Part shown: positions 33,713 to 42,172 of the stretch, one piece after another
How positions within the stretch are numbered: position 1 is the first letter of the stretch
Layout of the letters: each line of letters starts with the position of its first letter
NCBI GenBank assembly: GCA_021792855.1
Contig: JAJYTW010000009.1
Span: 1 to 45,120, forward strand
Length of the DNA: 45,120 bases
Direction of reading: 5' to 3'
Origin: Actinomycetes bacterium
Lineage (GTDB): Bacteria > Actinomycetota > Actinomycetes > Streptosporangiales > Streptosporangiaceae
The notes under the pieces: generated by a model
The model's database searches: none
Seen by the model: only the letters and a program-made list of their open reading frames with translations
Told to the model about the DNA's origin: nothing
Position numbers and translations under genes: made by a program

Positions 33713-34809
33713 AGTACCTGGACGAGTTCGCCGACCCGGTTGTGGCCCGGCGGCTGCTAAACGACATTGCGGCCACGGTGACCAGGCCGTGGGCGCTGAT
33801 GGAGGTCTGCGGCGGGCAGACCCACACGATCATCAGGAACGGCATCGACCAGTTGCTGCCGGACGGGGTCGAGATGATCCACGGCCCCGGCTGCCCGGTC
33901 TGCGTGACCCCGCTGGAGACGATCGACCGGGCCCTGGCCATCGCGGCCCGGCCGGAGGTGATCTTCTGCTCCTTCGGCGACATGCTGCGGGTCCCTGGCT
34001 CCTCCGATGACCTGTTCCGGGTCAAGAGCCGCGGCGGTGACGTGCGGGTCGTGTACTCGCCGCTGGACGCGGTGCGGATCGCCCAGGCCAACCCCGGCAA
34101 GCAGGTGGTCTTCTTCGGTATCGGCTTCGAGACCACGGCCCCGGCCAACGCGATGACCGTGCTGCTCGCCGACCGGCTTGGGCTGGCGAACTTCTCGCTG
34201 CTGGTCAGTCATGTGCTGGTGCCGCCGGCCATTACCGCGATCATGGATTCCCCGACCCGGCGGGTGCAGGGCTTCCTTGCTGCCGGGCATGTCTGCACCG
34301 TAATGGGGATGTCGGAATACCAGCCGCTGGTGGAGCGGTATCAGGTCCCGATCGTGGTCACCGGGTTCGAGCCGCTGGACGTGCTCGAGGGGATCCGCCG
34401 GGTGCTCGTTCAACTGGAGCAGGGCCGGGCGGAACTGGACAACGCCTACCCCCGCGCGGTCAGCCGGGAGGGCAACCCGGAGGCCCGCAAGGTAGTCGCG
34501 GACGTGTTCACGGTGACCGACCGGAACTGGCGGGGGATCGGCGCCATCCCGAACTCGGGCTGGCGGCTGGCCGACCGGTGGGCCGGCTACGACGCAGAGC
34601 AGCGGTTCGACGTGACCGGCATCGTGACCGCCGAGTCCGAGCACTGCCGCAGCGGCGAGGTGCTGCAGGGTCTGATCAAGCCGGTGCAGTGCGAGGCGTT
34701 CGGCGTCGAGTGCACGCCGCGCAACCCGCTGGGCGCGCCGATGGTGTCCAGCGAGGGCGCCTGCGCGGCGTACTACCAGTTCCGGCGGCTGCAGGCCGCG
34801 GCTTCCTGA
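33709..34809 (+). CDS. hypD: Hydrogenase maturation factor HypD
   Basis: A 366-residue HypD, the scaffold on which CO and cyanide are attached to iron. The conserved motifs are E-V-C-G-G-Q-T-H (with the iron-binding Cys), [11 protein letters not shown] (thiol redox pair), G-F-E-T-T-A-P, and the C-terminal cysteines for its [4Fe-4S] cluster ([23 protein letters not shown]). Start fixed by the ATGA overlap with hypC. Length is normal for the family. Confidence 0.96.
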   Translation: MKYLDEFADPVVARRLLNDIAATVTRPWALMEVCGGQTHTIIRNGIDQLLPDGVEMIHGPGCPVCVTPLETIDRALAIAARPEVIFCSFGDMLRVPGSSDDLFRVKSRGGDVRVVYSPLDAVRIAQANPGKQVVFFGIGFETTAPANAMTVLLADRLGLANFSLLVSHVLVPPAITAIMDSPTRRVQGFLAAGHVCTVMGMSEYQPLVERYQVPIVVTGFEPLDVLEGIRRVLVQLEQGRAELDNAYPRAVSREGNPEARKVVADVFTVTDRNWRGIGAIPNSGWRLADRWAGYDAEQRFDVTGIVTAESEHCRSGEVLQGLIKPVQCEAFGVECTPRNPLGAPMVSSEGACAAYYQFRRLQAAAS

Positions 34810-34819
34810 GGACGGCGAC

Positions 34820-35890
34820 GTGAGCGAGCATCTGGATCTGGAGAACTGGACCTGCCCGGTCCCGCTCCGTGACTACCCGTCGATCGTGCTGGGGCACGGC
34901 GGCGGCGGGCGGCTCTCCGGCGACCTGATCAGGCACCTGTTCGTGCCCGCGTTCACCGGCGGCGCGGACGGGACACCGCTGGCCCAGCTTGGCGATGGGG
35001 CACTGGTCGAGGCGGGCGGCGCCCGGCTGGCGATGTCCACCGACACATTCGTGGTCCGGCCGCGATTCTTTCCCGGCGGGAACATCGGCGACCTGGCGGT
35101 CAATGGCACCGTGAACGACCTGGCCATGTGCGGTGCGACACCGCTCTACCTGACGGTCGGGTTCGTGCTGGAGGAGGGTCTGCCGCTGGCCGAGCTCGGG
35201 CTGATCGTCGACACCATGGCCGCCGCGGCACGGATGGCCGGCGTGCAGATAGTCACCGGCGACACCAAGGTGGTCGATGCCGGGCACGGCGACGGGCTAT
35301 ACGTCACCACGGCGGGCGTCGGCCTCGTCCCGGACGGTGTCCGGGTCGGCCCTGACCAGGTCAGGCCCGGTGACGTGGTGCTGGTAAGCGGCCCGATCGG
35401 GCTGCACGGGATCGCGGTCATGAGTGTCCGAGAGGGACTGGAGTTCGGCGCCGACATCGTCTCCGACACCGCGCCGCTGGGTGGCCTGGTCGCCGCGCTG
35501 CTCGGGGCCGGGATACGGGTACACGCGCTGCGTGATCCGACCAGGGGAGGGCTGGCGGCGACGCTGCACGAGATCGCCGGGTCATCCCAGGTCGGCGTCG
35601 AGATCGCCGAGTCTGCCCTGCCGGTGCCGCCCGAGGTTCGGGCCGCGTGTGGTTTCCTTGGCCTGGACCCGATGTACGTGGCCAACGAGGGCAAGCTGGT
35701 CGCCTTCGTTGCACCCGAGGACGCCGCCCGGGCGCTGGACATCCTGCGCGCCAATCCGCTCGGTGCCGGGGCGGTCGCGATCGGGACCGCCGTCGCCGAC
35801 CATCCGGAGGTAGTGGTGGCCAGGACCCCGATTGGCGGCACCCGAGTGGTAGACCTGCCACTGGCCGAGCAGTTGCCGCGGATTTGCTAG
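34820..35890 (+). CDS. hypE: Hydrogenase maturation factor HypE
   Basis: A 356-residue HypE, which dehydrates a C-terminal S-carboxamide to thiocyanate, the cyanide donor for the active site. The ATP-binding G-H-G-G-G-G-R-L-S (PurM fold) is at the start, followed by N-D-L-A-M-C-G-A and V-T-G-D-T-K-V-V. The protein ends exactly in P-R-I-C, with the essential terminal cysteine. The GTG at 34820 has GAGGAC ten bases upstream, at the hypD stop. HypF, which makes the carbamoyl group, is not encoded in this window. It is the last recognisable gene of the operon. Confidence 0.96.
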   Translation: MSEHLDLENWTCPVPLRDYPSIVLGHGGGGRLSGDLIRHLFVPAFTGGADGTPLAQLGDGALVEAGGARLAMSTDTFVVRPRFFPGGNIGDLAVNGTVNDLAMCGATPLYLTVGFVLEEGLPLAELGLIVDTMAAAARMAGVQIVTGDTKVVDAGHGDGLYVTTAGVGLVPDGVRVGPDQVRPGDVVLVSGPIGLHGIAVMSVREGLEFGADIVSDTAPLGGLVAALLGAGIRVHALRDPTRGGLAATLHEIAGSSQVGVEIAESALPVPPEVRAACGFLGLDPMYVANEGKLVAFVAPEDAARALDILRANPLGAGAVAIGTAVADHPEVVVARTPIGGTRVVDLPLAEQLPRIC

Positions 35891-35959
35891 GCGCGGGACC
35901 GGCTGCCCGGGGATGCCCGGCGGCATTCCTGGGTACCCTCCGGCACAGGGGGTGCGCGG

Positions 35960-36967
35960 GTGCGGATCAGCCGTCGAGCACTGGCCGCCAGCGGTATCGC
36001 CGCGGCCGCGCTCATCGTCGTCGTGATCGTCGTGGTACTCGTCACCAGGCCGCGGACCAGCAAGCCGCCGGGTCCCGCGCCGACCGCCAGTCCCAGCACG
36101 GCCGGGCTGACGTCGCCGTTCACCGGCGAGCCGGTCAGCAGGCTGGGCCCGGAGCTGATCTTCAAGATCGACAACGTGCCGCAGGCCAGGCCGCCGACCG
36201 GCCTCGGCGCCGCGGATATCGTCTACCTGATCCCGGTCGAGGGCGGGCTGAGCCGGATCATGGCCGTGTTCTCCGCCCACATTCCGCCCGTGGTCGGCCC
36301 GGTGCGCAGCGCGCGCGAGGACGACATCGAATTGCTGCGGCAGTTCGGGCGGCCCGCGTTCGCGTTCTCCGGGGCCCAGCCAAGGCTGCTGCCGGTGGTG
36401 GAGCATGCCCGGATCGTCGACCTGTACTCCGGCGTGACCAGGGGCTACTTCCGCAGTTCTGCCAGGATCGCGCCGTACAACCTGTACGCAAGGACGGCGA
36501 CCCTGCTCGCCCAGGCCAAGGGCGCCAGCACGGCGCGCGACATCGGCTTCCGGTTCGGCCCGCGCCCCGCTGGCGGCACGCCGACCGGTGCCTTCCGGAT
36601 CTCCTACCCGGCGGCCGGGTTCGCCTTCACCTGGTCGGCCGGGCAGCACCGGTGGCTGGTCACGATGGACGGCAAGGCCGCGGCAGCGGCCAGCGGCCGG
36701 CGACTCGGCGGCCCGACGGTGGTGATCCAGTACGTCAAGGTCAGCACCTCCGGCTTCCTGGAGCAGGGCCGCCGGCCGCCATACGCCCAGACGGTCGGCA
36801 GCGGCCGCGCGGTGGTGCTCCGTGACGGGCGCGCCTATCAGGTGCACTGGTCCCGCCCGGCGGCCGACGGCGGCACCGCGTTCACGCTGCCCGACGGAAC
36901 CCGGATGCCGTTCGCGCGCGGGCAGGTCTGGGTCGTGCTCGCCTACGGCCCGGGCTCGACGGGCTGA
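35960..36967 (+). CDS. DUF3048 (YerB-like) secreted or membrane-anchored protein
   Basis: A 335-residue protein with an N-terminal hydrophobic anchor (A-L-I-V-V-V-I-V-V-V-L, ~16-27) and a Pro/Ser-rich linker. The DUF3048 domain begins around residue 50 with P-F-T-G-E-P-V and continues with the signature I-F-K-I-D-N-V-P-Q-A-R-P-P-T-G-L, A-D-I-V-Y-L-I-P-V-E-G-G and G-P-V-R-S-A-R. The C-terminal half contains the DUF3048 C-domain (Y-V-K-V-S-T-S-G-F). The family is linked to the lipoprotein YerB; function is not established. The GTG at 35960 lies 69 bases after hypE and has GGGGG upstream, so it may be read through from the hydrogenase operon. Confidence 0.85.
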   Translation: MRISRRALAASGIAAAALIVVVIVVVLVTRPRTSKPPGPAPTASPSTAGLTSPFTGEPVSRLGPELIFKIDNVPQARPPTGLGAADIVYLIPVEGGLSRIMAVFSAHIPPVVGPVRSAREDDIELLRQFGRPAFAFSGAQPRLLPVVEHARIVDLYSGVTRGYFRSSARIAPYNLYARTATLLAQAKGASTARDIGFRFGPRPAGGTPTGAFRISYPAAGFAFTWSAGQHRWLVTMDGKAAAAASGRRLGGPTVVIQYVKVSTSGFLEQGRRPPYAQTVGSGRAVVLRDGRAYQVHWSRPAADGGTAFTLPDGTRMPFARGQVWVVLAYGPGSTG

Positions 36968-37114
36968 TCCGACCGGGCGCGGCAGGGCCGCTATGCCAGG
37001 TACCGTTCCTGGTGGCGCCCATGTCGCGGATCTCCGGACGATCCCGGCGGCGGTAACGCCCGCGGCCTGCGGACGGTACCGGGCGTGATGATCGGTTCCG
37101 GGCGGGAGGCTGGT

Positions 37115-38272
37115 GTGACCGAACAGGATGCCGGTTGGCAGGAGCATGAGGCGGGCCTGTGGCCGGTGCCCGGCGACGGCGTCCTGGCCAGGCGCGGCGA
37201 CCTGGTGCTGCTGGCCGGCTCGGAGTCTCCCCGGCTGGTGGAGACGCTGCTCGGCCTGATCGAGCAGGTGGCCGCGGCCGGCGGAGACGGGCGGGCGCTG
37301 ACCGACGCGGTGGCAGCCGCTCTGGACAGCACGGCCCTGGATAGCGCCGCCCTGGACGGTGCCGGGGCCGAGCCTGGCGGGGGTGTCGATCACGGGGCGG
37401 CGGTGCTGGCGTTCGGCCCCGCCGGAGCCGGCCTGGCGATCCTGGCCAGCGACGCGGCGTGGGCCGAGGTCACGACCGAGCGCGGCACCCAGCTAGTCGG
37501 CGCGGGGCAGCCCGGCATGATGTTCCGGCTGCTGGTCAGGACGCCGGTCGGCGCGGTCCGCGGCGGAATCGGGCCGGACGACGGCGCCAGCGCGCGGACC
37601 GACCGGTTCTCCCGGCTGGACGCGGGAACCGTGCGGGCCGGCGGCCTCGGGTACTACCCGGCCGGCCAGATGCCCTTCCCGGTGAGCGGGCGTCTCTACC
37701 AAGGCGAGGCAGGATCCTATCCGTCCGGCGCGCATCCGTACCCGTCCGGCCAGCCGCAGTACGCCGACCAGGAGCCCTACCCCGGCCAGGAGCCGTACCC
37801 GGCGGACGACGAGCCGGCCGTCGAGGGCGTTTACTGCGAGAACGGGCACTTCAACGACCCCGAAGCGGCGTTCTGCGCGGTCTGCGGCGTCCCGATCGAC
37901 GAGCCCGGGCTTGACGGCGGGCGGGCGTCCCTCGGCGTGCTCGTGCTGGACGACGGATCGGAGGTCGACCTCGACACCGACTACGTCATCGGCCGGGAGC
38001 CCACCCTGGACGACTCGGTCGCGGCCGGGCAGGCACAGCCGCTCCGCCTGGTGGACGAGACCGGGATCGTGTCCCGGGTGCACGTCCGGGTGCACCTGGA
38101 CGACTGGCGGGTGCTGGTGACCGACCTGGACTCGGCCAACGGCACCCGGGTGCGGTTTCCCGGGCAGAAACTCGAGCAGCCGCTGCTGCCGCACGTCCCG
38201 ATGGTCCTCGTTCCCGGCTGCGTCGTCGACCTGGGCGCGCGCGGCTTCCGGTACGAGGCGAAGTCTGGCTGA
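37115..38272 (+). CDS. FHA domain protein with zinc-ribbon-like segment
   Basis: A 385-residue cytoplasmic protein. The N-terminal ~180 residues look like a degenerate phosphatase- or regulator-like region (D-H-G-A-A-V-L-A-F). A Tyr/Pro/Gln repeat linker follows (Y-P-S-G, Q-E-P-Y-P). Then a short cysteine motif, Y-C-E-N-G-H-F-N-D-P-E-A-A-F-C-A-V-C-G, probably binds zinc. The C-terminal FHA domain (~270-380, Y-V-I-G-R-E-P, S-R-V-H-V-R-V and S-A-N-G-T-R) binds phosphothreonine. GTG at 37115 is preferred because GGGAGG (37104-37109) precedes it; an ATG at 37085 gives a 395-residue form. It may read out Ser/Thr kinase signalling; no kinase is adjacent. Confidence 0.85.
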   Translation: MTEQDAGWQEHEAGLWPVPGDGVLARRGDLVLLAGSESPRLVETLLGLIEQVAAAGGDGRALTDAVAAALDSTALDSAALDGAGAEPGGGVDHGAAVLAFGPAGAGLAILASDAAWAEVTTERGTQLVGAGQPGMMFRLLVRTPVGAVRGGIGPDDGASARTDRFSRLDAGTVRAGGLGYYPAGQMPFPVSGRLYQGEAGSYPSGAHPYPSGQPQYADQEPYPGQEPYPADDEPAVEGVYCENGHFNDPEAAFCAVCGVPIDEPGLDGGRASLGVLVLDDGSEVDLDTDYVIGREPTLDDSVAAGQAQPLRLVDETGIVSRVHVRVHLDDWRVLVTDLDSANGTRVRFPGQKLEQPLLPHVPMVLVPGCVVDLGARGFRYEAKSG

Positions 38273-38280
38273 TCGCCGGC

Positions 38281-38312
38281 CGGGTCAGGTCCGTGCCGGG
38301 TCAGGTCCGTGC
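38281..38312. repeat. 16-bp tandem repeat at the end of the permease gene
   Basis: CGGGTCAGGTCCGTGC occurs at 38281-38296 and again at 38297-38312. The second copy contains the stop codon of the minus-strand permease gene at 38301, so the final codons and stop are duplicated downstream. It is probably a small slippage product. Confidence 0.85.
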
Positions 38313-39221
38313 CGGGCCGCCGGCCAGCGCCGAGCGCCGGCTGGCGCCGCCAAACAGGATCGCGATCAGGTAGATCCCGGTGGCGACGGACAGGATGCCG
38401 AAGCTCGGCGGGATCCGCGGGTTGGCGTACGCGATCAGCAGCCCGGACCACATCGAGAAGATCGCCAGACCCGCGGACAGCCAGAGCGCGCGGAACGGCC
38501 TGCTGGTCAGCCGCTGGGCAGCGCCCGCCGGCGCGGCGAGCAGGCCGAGCAACAGCAGCGCGCCGACCGCCTGGGTGGCGGCCGCGGCGGTCACGCCGAC
38601 CAGGCCGAGGTAGACGAAGCCCAGGGCCCGCACCGGCACCCGGCGGGCGCTCGCGACCGCCTCGTCCAGGCTGGCGAAGAGCAGCGGCCGGGCGATCACG
38701 ACCATCGCCACGCACACCCCGAGCGTCACTGCCGAGTCCGTGATGGCCTGGGTCGCGGACAGGCCGAAGATCGTGCCGAACAGGACGTTGACGCCGGACG
38801 TGCCGTTCGCCCCGGTCGACGATGTGGTGTAAATGGTCAGGAACAGCGCGCCGAGGCCGAGCAGCCAGGAGAGCACGCTGCCGATCACGGTGTCGTCGGC
38901 GTGCCCCCGGGTGCCGAGAGCGGCCATCGCGAGCGCGACGAGCACGCACGTCGCGTACAAGCCGATCAGCAGGTCGGCGCCGACGGCGAGGGCGGCCAGC
39001 GCTCCGGTGAAGGCGACATGGCTGAGCGCGTCCCCGGTGAACACCTGCGAGCGCAGCACCATGAAGTAGCCGACCAGGCCCGAGGCGGCGGCGATGGCGG
39101 CGCCCGCCAGGAACGCGTACCGCAGGAACGACTGGCCGGCGATGTCGGCGATGCCGGACAGCGGGCCGCTGGCGATCCGGCCGGCCAGGCCGGCCGCGTG
39201 CCACGCCAGAATCGGGTTCAT
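38301..39221 (-). CDS. Metal ABC transporter permease (ZnuB/MntB-type), second
   Basis: A 306-residue integral membrane protein of the ABC-3 family with eight or nine hydrophobic segments. Family features include R-S-Q-V-F-T-G-D-A-L-S-H-V-A-F-T-G near the start and Q-A-V-G-A-L-L-L-L-G-L-L-A-A-P-A-G-A-A later. With the other permease it forms a heterodimeric channel for Zn2+ or Mn2+. The ATG at 39221 is fixed by a four-base overlap with the stop of the upstream permease, so the two are translationally coupled. Confidence 0.92.
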   Translation of the reverse strand: MNPILAWHAAGLAGRIASGPLSGIADIAGQSFLRYAFLAGAAIAAASGLVGYFMVLRSQVFTGDALSHVAFTGALAALAVGADLLIGLYATCVLVALAMAALGTRGHADDTVIGSVLSWLLGLGALFLTIYTTSSTGANGTSGVNVLFGTIFGLSATQAITDSAVTLGVCVAMVVIARPLLFASLDEAVASARRVPVRALGFVYLGLVGVTAAAATQAVGALLLLGLLAAPAGAAQRLTSRPFRALWLSAGLAIFSMWSGLLIAYANPRIPPSFGILSVATGIYLIAILFGGASRRSALAGGPART

Positions 39222-40120
39222 GCCGCCACCGCCACGGTCGCGTCCCGGCCGGACGCCCGGCGCCACCGGCCGTTCGCCGCCTGCCAGGACGCGGCGAGCA
39301 CATAGCCGGCGAACCCGAAGGTCGTGATGAAGAAGCCGACCGGGTAGATCGAGTAGAACGCCACGCCGAGTCCGAGCCAGACCGTGGCCAGGCCGAGCAG
39401 CACCGTGAGCGCCAGGCTGAGTGCCGGCCGCACGGTGATCTGCTGCGCCGTGGCGGCCGGCATCACCAGCAGCGCGAACACCAGCAGCACCCCGGTGATC
39501 TGGCTGACCTCGGCCGCGGCCAGGCCGAGCAGCACCAGGAACAGCGAGGAAAGCAGTCGGACCGGGATGCCGCGGGCCTCGGCCACGTCCGGGTCCACGC
39601 TGGCGAAGAACAGCGGCCTGCCGATGGCCGCCAGTCCGGCCAGGGCCAGCACCGCCATCACCAGCAGTGCGACCACCTGGCTGCTGGAGATGCCGAGGAA
39701 GGAGCCGAACAGCAGGCTGGTCAGCCCGTTCAGGAAGCCGCCGTACAGGCTCACGAACAGCGCCCCGGCGGCCAGTGCGAACGCCTGAACCGTGCCGATC
39801 AGCGCGGACTCGCCGCTGCGCGCCCGCCCGCCGAGCGAGCGCGGCACCGCGGCGATCACCAGGGCTGCGGCGACCGCCGCGGCGAAGTAGCCCACGGTGG
39901 CGCTTGCCCCGATCAGGATCGCCCCGGCCGCGCCAGGGAACGACACGATGGCCAGCGTGTGCCCGGCGAACGCCTGCCGTCGCAGCACCATGAACCAGCC
40001 GAGCGCGCCGGCCAGCACGGCCACGATGGTCCCGGCCCGCAGCGCGTTCACCATGAACCGGAACATCAGCATCTGCCGGACATCCGCGACGAGGTTCCAG
40101 CTGAACGTGATGTGGATCAT
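39218..40120 (-). CDS. Metal ABC transporter permease (ZnuB/MntB-type), first
   Basis: A 300-residue ABC-3 family permease, paralogue of the next one. It has about eight hydrophobic helices, with R-R-Q-A-F-A-G-H-T-L-A-I-V-S-F-P-G in the region facing the binding protein and Q-I-T-G-V-L-L-V-F-A-L-L-V-M-P-A-A-T-A in the core. Its ATG overlaps the ATPase stop by four bases. The histidine in A-G-H-T (the D-x-L-S-H position in its partner) differs between the two, as usual for heterodimers. It imports divalent metal with the ATPase and the lipoprotein encoded upstream. Confidence 0.92.
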   Translation of the reverse strand: MIHITFSWNLVADVRQMLMFRFMVNALRAGTIVAVLAGALGWFMVLRRQAFAGHTLAIVSFPGAAGAILIGASATVGYFAAAVAAALVIAAVPRSLGGRARSGESALIGTVQAFALAAGALFVSLYGGFLNGLTSLLFGSFLGISSSQVVALLVMAVLALAGLAAIGRPLFFASVDPDVAEARGIPVRLLSSLFLVLLGLAAAEVSQITGVLLVFALLVMPAATAQQITVRPALSLALTVLLGLATVWLGLGVAFYSIYPVGFFITTFGFAGYVLAASWQAANGRWRRASGRDATVAVAA

Positions 40121-40998
40121 GCCTGTTCGTCCTCGTGCCGGTCGTGGTGCCTGGCCGGGGCCTCGGGCTCGCCGACCACGACCAGGCGGCCGTCGCTGGC
40201 CTTCAGGACCTCGATCGGGGTCCGGTACAGCGAGGTCAGCGTCTGGGACTGGATCACGCTGTCCGGCGTTCCGCAGACGGCCCCGCCCCGGCCGATGTAG
40301 GCGACGCAGTCCAGGTACGGCAGGATCGGGTTGACGTCGTGCGCGACCAGCATCACGGTCACGTTCTGCTCCCGGCAGATCCGCGAGATCAGCGCCGCGA
40401 CCGCGCTCTGGCTGGGCAGGTCCAGGCTGTCCAGCGGCTCGTCGAGCACCAGCAGCCTGGGCCGCCGGACCAGGGCCTGGGCGATCAGCAGCCGCTGCTG
40501 CTCGCCGCCGGAGACCTGGCCGATCGGCCGCTCCGCGTAGGCGCTCGCCCCGACCAGGTCGATGACCTCCCGCACCCGTTCCCTGGCGGCCCGGCGGGAC
40601 GGCAGGTACCGCCCGGCGAAGGGGAGCGGAACGCCCCAGCGCTCGCCGTCGGCGCCGAGGCTGACCACATCGATGCCGCGGACCCGCAGGCTGGAGTCGA
40701 AGTTGCGGCGCTGCGGCAGGTAGCCGATCTCGCGGCCGGCCTGTCCGGCCGGCCTGCCGAGCACGGTTACCGAGCCTGCCGACAGCGCGACCAGTCCGAG
40801 CACGCTCTTGATCAGCGTGGACTTGCCTACCCCGTTCGGCCCGAGCACCGCGACGAACTGGCCGTACGGGACGCTGATGTTGACGTCGGACCAGATGGTG
40901 CGGCCGCCGACCTGGGCGGCCGCGTTCTCGAACCGGACCGCGTCAGCGGTGTCGACTGCTGTCCGCATCTTCGTCTTCTCTCTCGCTGCTGTTCCCAT
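40117..40998 (-). CDS. Metal ABC transporter ATP-binding protein
   Basis: A 293-residue ABC ATPase (from 40998). Walker A is G-P-N-G-V-G-K-S-T, the signature is S-G-G-E-Q-Q-R and Walker B is L-L-V-L-D-E-P, followed by V-A-H-D-V-N-P-I-L-P (H-switch). This is typical of the Zn/Mn-importer subgroup (Q-R-R-N-F-D in the Q-loop). An alternative ATG at 40968 (M-R-T-A-V) has a more purine-rich upstream sequence and might be the true start. The stop overlaps the permease start. It is preceded by the substrate-binding gene on the same strand, with a 53-base gap that contains a short repeat. Confidence 0.93.
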   Translation of the reverse strand: MGTAAREKTKMRTAVDTADAVRFENAAAQVGGRTIWSDVNISVPYGQFVAVLGPNGVGKSTLIKSVLGLVALSAGSVTVLGRPAGQAGREIGYLPQRRNFDSSLRVRGIDVVSLGADGERWGVPLPFAGRYLPSRRAARERVREVIDLVGASAYAERPIGQVSGGEQQRLLIAQALVRRPRLLVLDEPLDSLDLPSQSAVAALISRICREQNVTVMLVAHDVNPILPYLDCVAYIGRGGAVCGTPDSVIQSQTLTSLYRTPIEVLKASDGRLVVVGEPEAPARHHDRHEDEQA

Positions 40999-41026
40999 GC
41001 CCGCCTGCTCTGGCCCGCCTGCTCTG
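40999..41026. repeat. 14-bp tandem repeat between binding protein and ATPase genes
   Basis: GCCCGCCTGCTCTG occurs at 40999-41012 and 41013-41026, followed by a partial third copy (GCCCGCC). It fills most of the short gap upstream of the ATPase start and might affect its ribosome binding site. Confidence 0.85.
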
Positions 41027-41051
41027 GCCCGCCGCTGCCCGGTTCGCTCGC

Positions 41052-42002
41052 TCAGTGCCCGGTGCCCCGGGCCAGTGCCGCCTCGATTCCCTGCAACTGC
41101 CGGACCTGCCAGGCCTGGTAGGTGTCGTTCGGCGGCGTGAGGGTCTCGGTGATCCTGGTGACCGGGATGTGCGCCGCCCGGGCCAGCGTGAGCTGGGCCT
41201 GGACGTCCGGCGTGACGTTCTGGCTGTTGTAGACGTAGATCTTGATCAGATGTCGGCGGATCTGGTTGTCGATGGTCTGCTTGTCCGCGGCCGACACCTC
41301 GGTGCCCTCGCTGATCGCCTTGAGGAAGCTGTACGGCGTGATCAGCTTCAGCCCGAGGGCCGGCGCGAGCATCGCGAAGATCGACTCCGACGCGCCGACC
41401 GGAGTGCCGCGGTACCGGGCCCGGATGGTCGCGATCAGCCGGTCGTACTGGCGCAGTGCGACGGTCTCGAAGTAGGCCTGCCGGCGCCGGAAGTAGCCGG
41501 CGTTCGCCGGGTCGAGCCTGGAGTAGTCGGCGACCAGTGTGCGCACGATGGCGCGCACGTCGGCGGGGTTGTACCAGCGGTGCGGGTTGCCGCCGGGCGC
41601 GACACCTAGGACCTTGCCAACGTTGAGGACCACCTGGCTGCCCTGGCTGGCGGCCACCAGGTCCGACATCCAGGTGTCATAACCGATCCCGTTCTCGATC
41701 ACGAGTTGCGCGAGCGCGACGTTGCGCGCGTCGACGGCGGTTGGCTCGTAGGCGTGCGGGTCGGTGTTCGGATTGGAGATCACGCTCACCACGTGGACGT
41801 GGGCGCCGCCGACCTGGCTGGCGATGCTGCCCCAGAAGTTCTCCGCCGCGATGACCTGGATGACGCCGCCGTTGCTGACCCGGACGCCGGTGCTGGGAGC
41901 GGTGCTGCAAGCCGCGAGCGTCGCCGCGGCAGCGACGGTGGCGGCGGCGGTCAGGACCAGCGACCGGATTCCGGTGCGCAGCCGTCCCGCAGTTCTCACC
42001 AT
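41052..42002 (-). CDS. Metal ABC transporter substrate-binding lipoprotein (ZnuA/PsaA type)
   Basis: A 316-residue cluster A-I binding protein. The signal peptide ends in L-A-A-C with lipid Cys32. Metal ligands by alignment of motifs: His83 in D-P-H-A-Y-E-P, His141 in N-P-H-R-W-Y-N-P and Glu206 in A-S-E-S-I-F. The third ligand is Glu, as in Mn-binding PsaA, where zinc-type proteins usually have His; a His-rich loop typical of ZnuA is also absent. The fourth position lies in V-Y-N-S-Q-N and its ligand is not clear. A Zur-like palindrome lies 57 bases upstream, so zinc cannot be excluded. It supplies metal to the ATPase and two permeases that follow on the same strand. Confidence 0.92.
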   Translation of the reverse strand: MVRTAGRLRTGIRSLVLTAAATVAAAATLAACSTAPSTGVRVSNGGVIQVIAAENFWGSIASQVGGAHVHVVSVISNPNTDPHAYEPTAVDARNVALAQLVIENGIGYDTWMSDLVAASQGSQVVLNVGKVLGVAPGGNPHRWYNPADVRAIVRTLVADYSRLDPANAGYFRRRQAYFETVALRQYDRLIATIRARYRGTPVGASESIFAMLAPALGLKLITPYSFLKAISEGTEVSAADKQTIDNQIRRHLIKIYVYNSQNVTPDVQAQLTLARAAHIPVTRITETLTPPNDTYQAWQVRQLQGIEAALARGTGH

Positions 42003-42058
42003 GAACGCTTGACTCCCCGTGCATCTGGGTGCCGAACCGCACCGCTGGCCAGCTGTAT

Positions 42059-42075
42059 ATGAAAATCGTTTTCAT
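42059..42075 (-). promoter_or_regulatory. Zur-like operator upstream of the metal ABC importer
   Basis: ATGAAAATCGTTTTCAT is a near-perfect palindrome (7-bp arms ATGAAAA / TTTTCAT around a 3-base centre) in an otherwise GC-rich stretch. It matches the actinomycete Zur box TGAAAATGATTTTCA except at the two bases T/G-C/G in the middle. It lies 57 bases before the start of the binding-protein gene and overlaps AT-rich promoter-like DNA (TTAAAG, TATACA on the minus strand). Repression under zinc sufficiency is inferred. Confidence 0.7.
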
Positions 42076-42172
42076 TAAAGCATAGCGGCAGGACAGTTAT
42101 TCCCGCGGTTAGCCGGGCGTGTCGCGCGCCCGCGCGGCCCTGTTCGCGCGGCCCTGCCTGCCTGGCGCTCGG

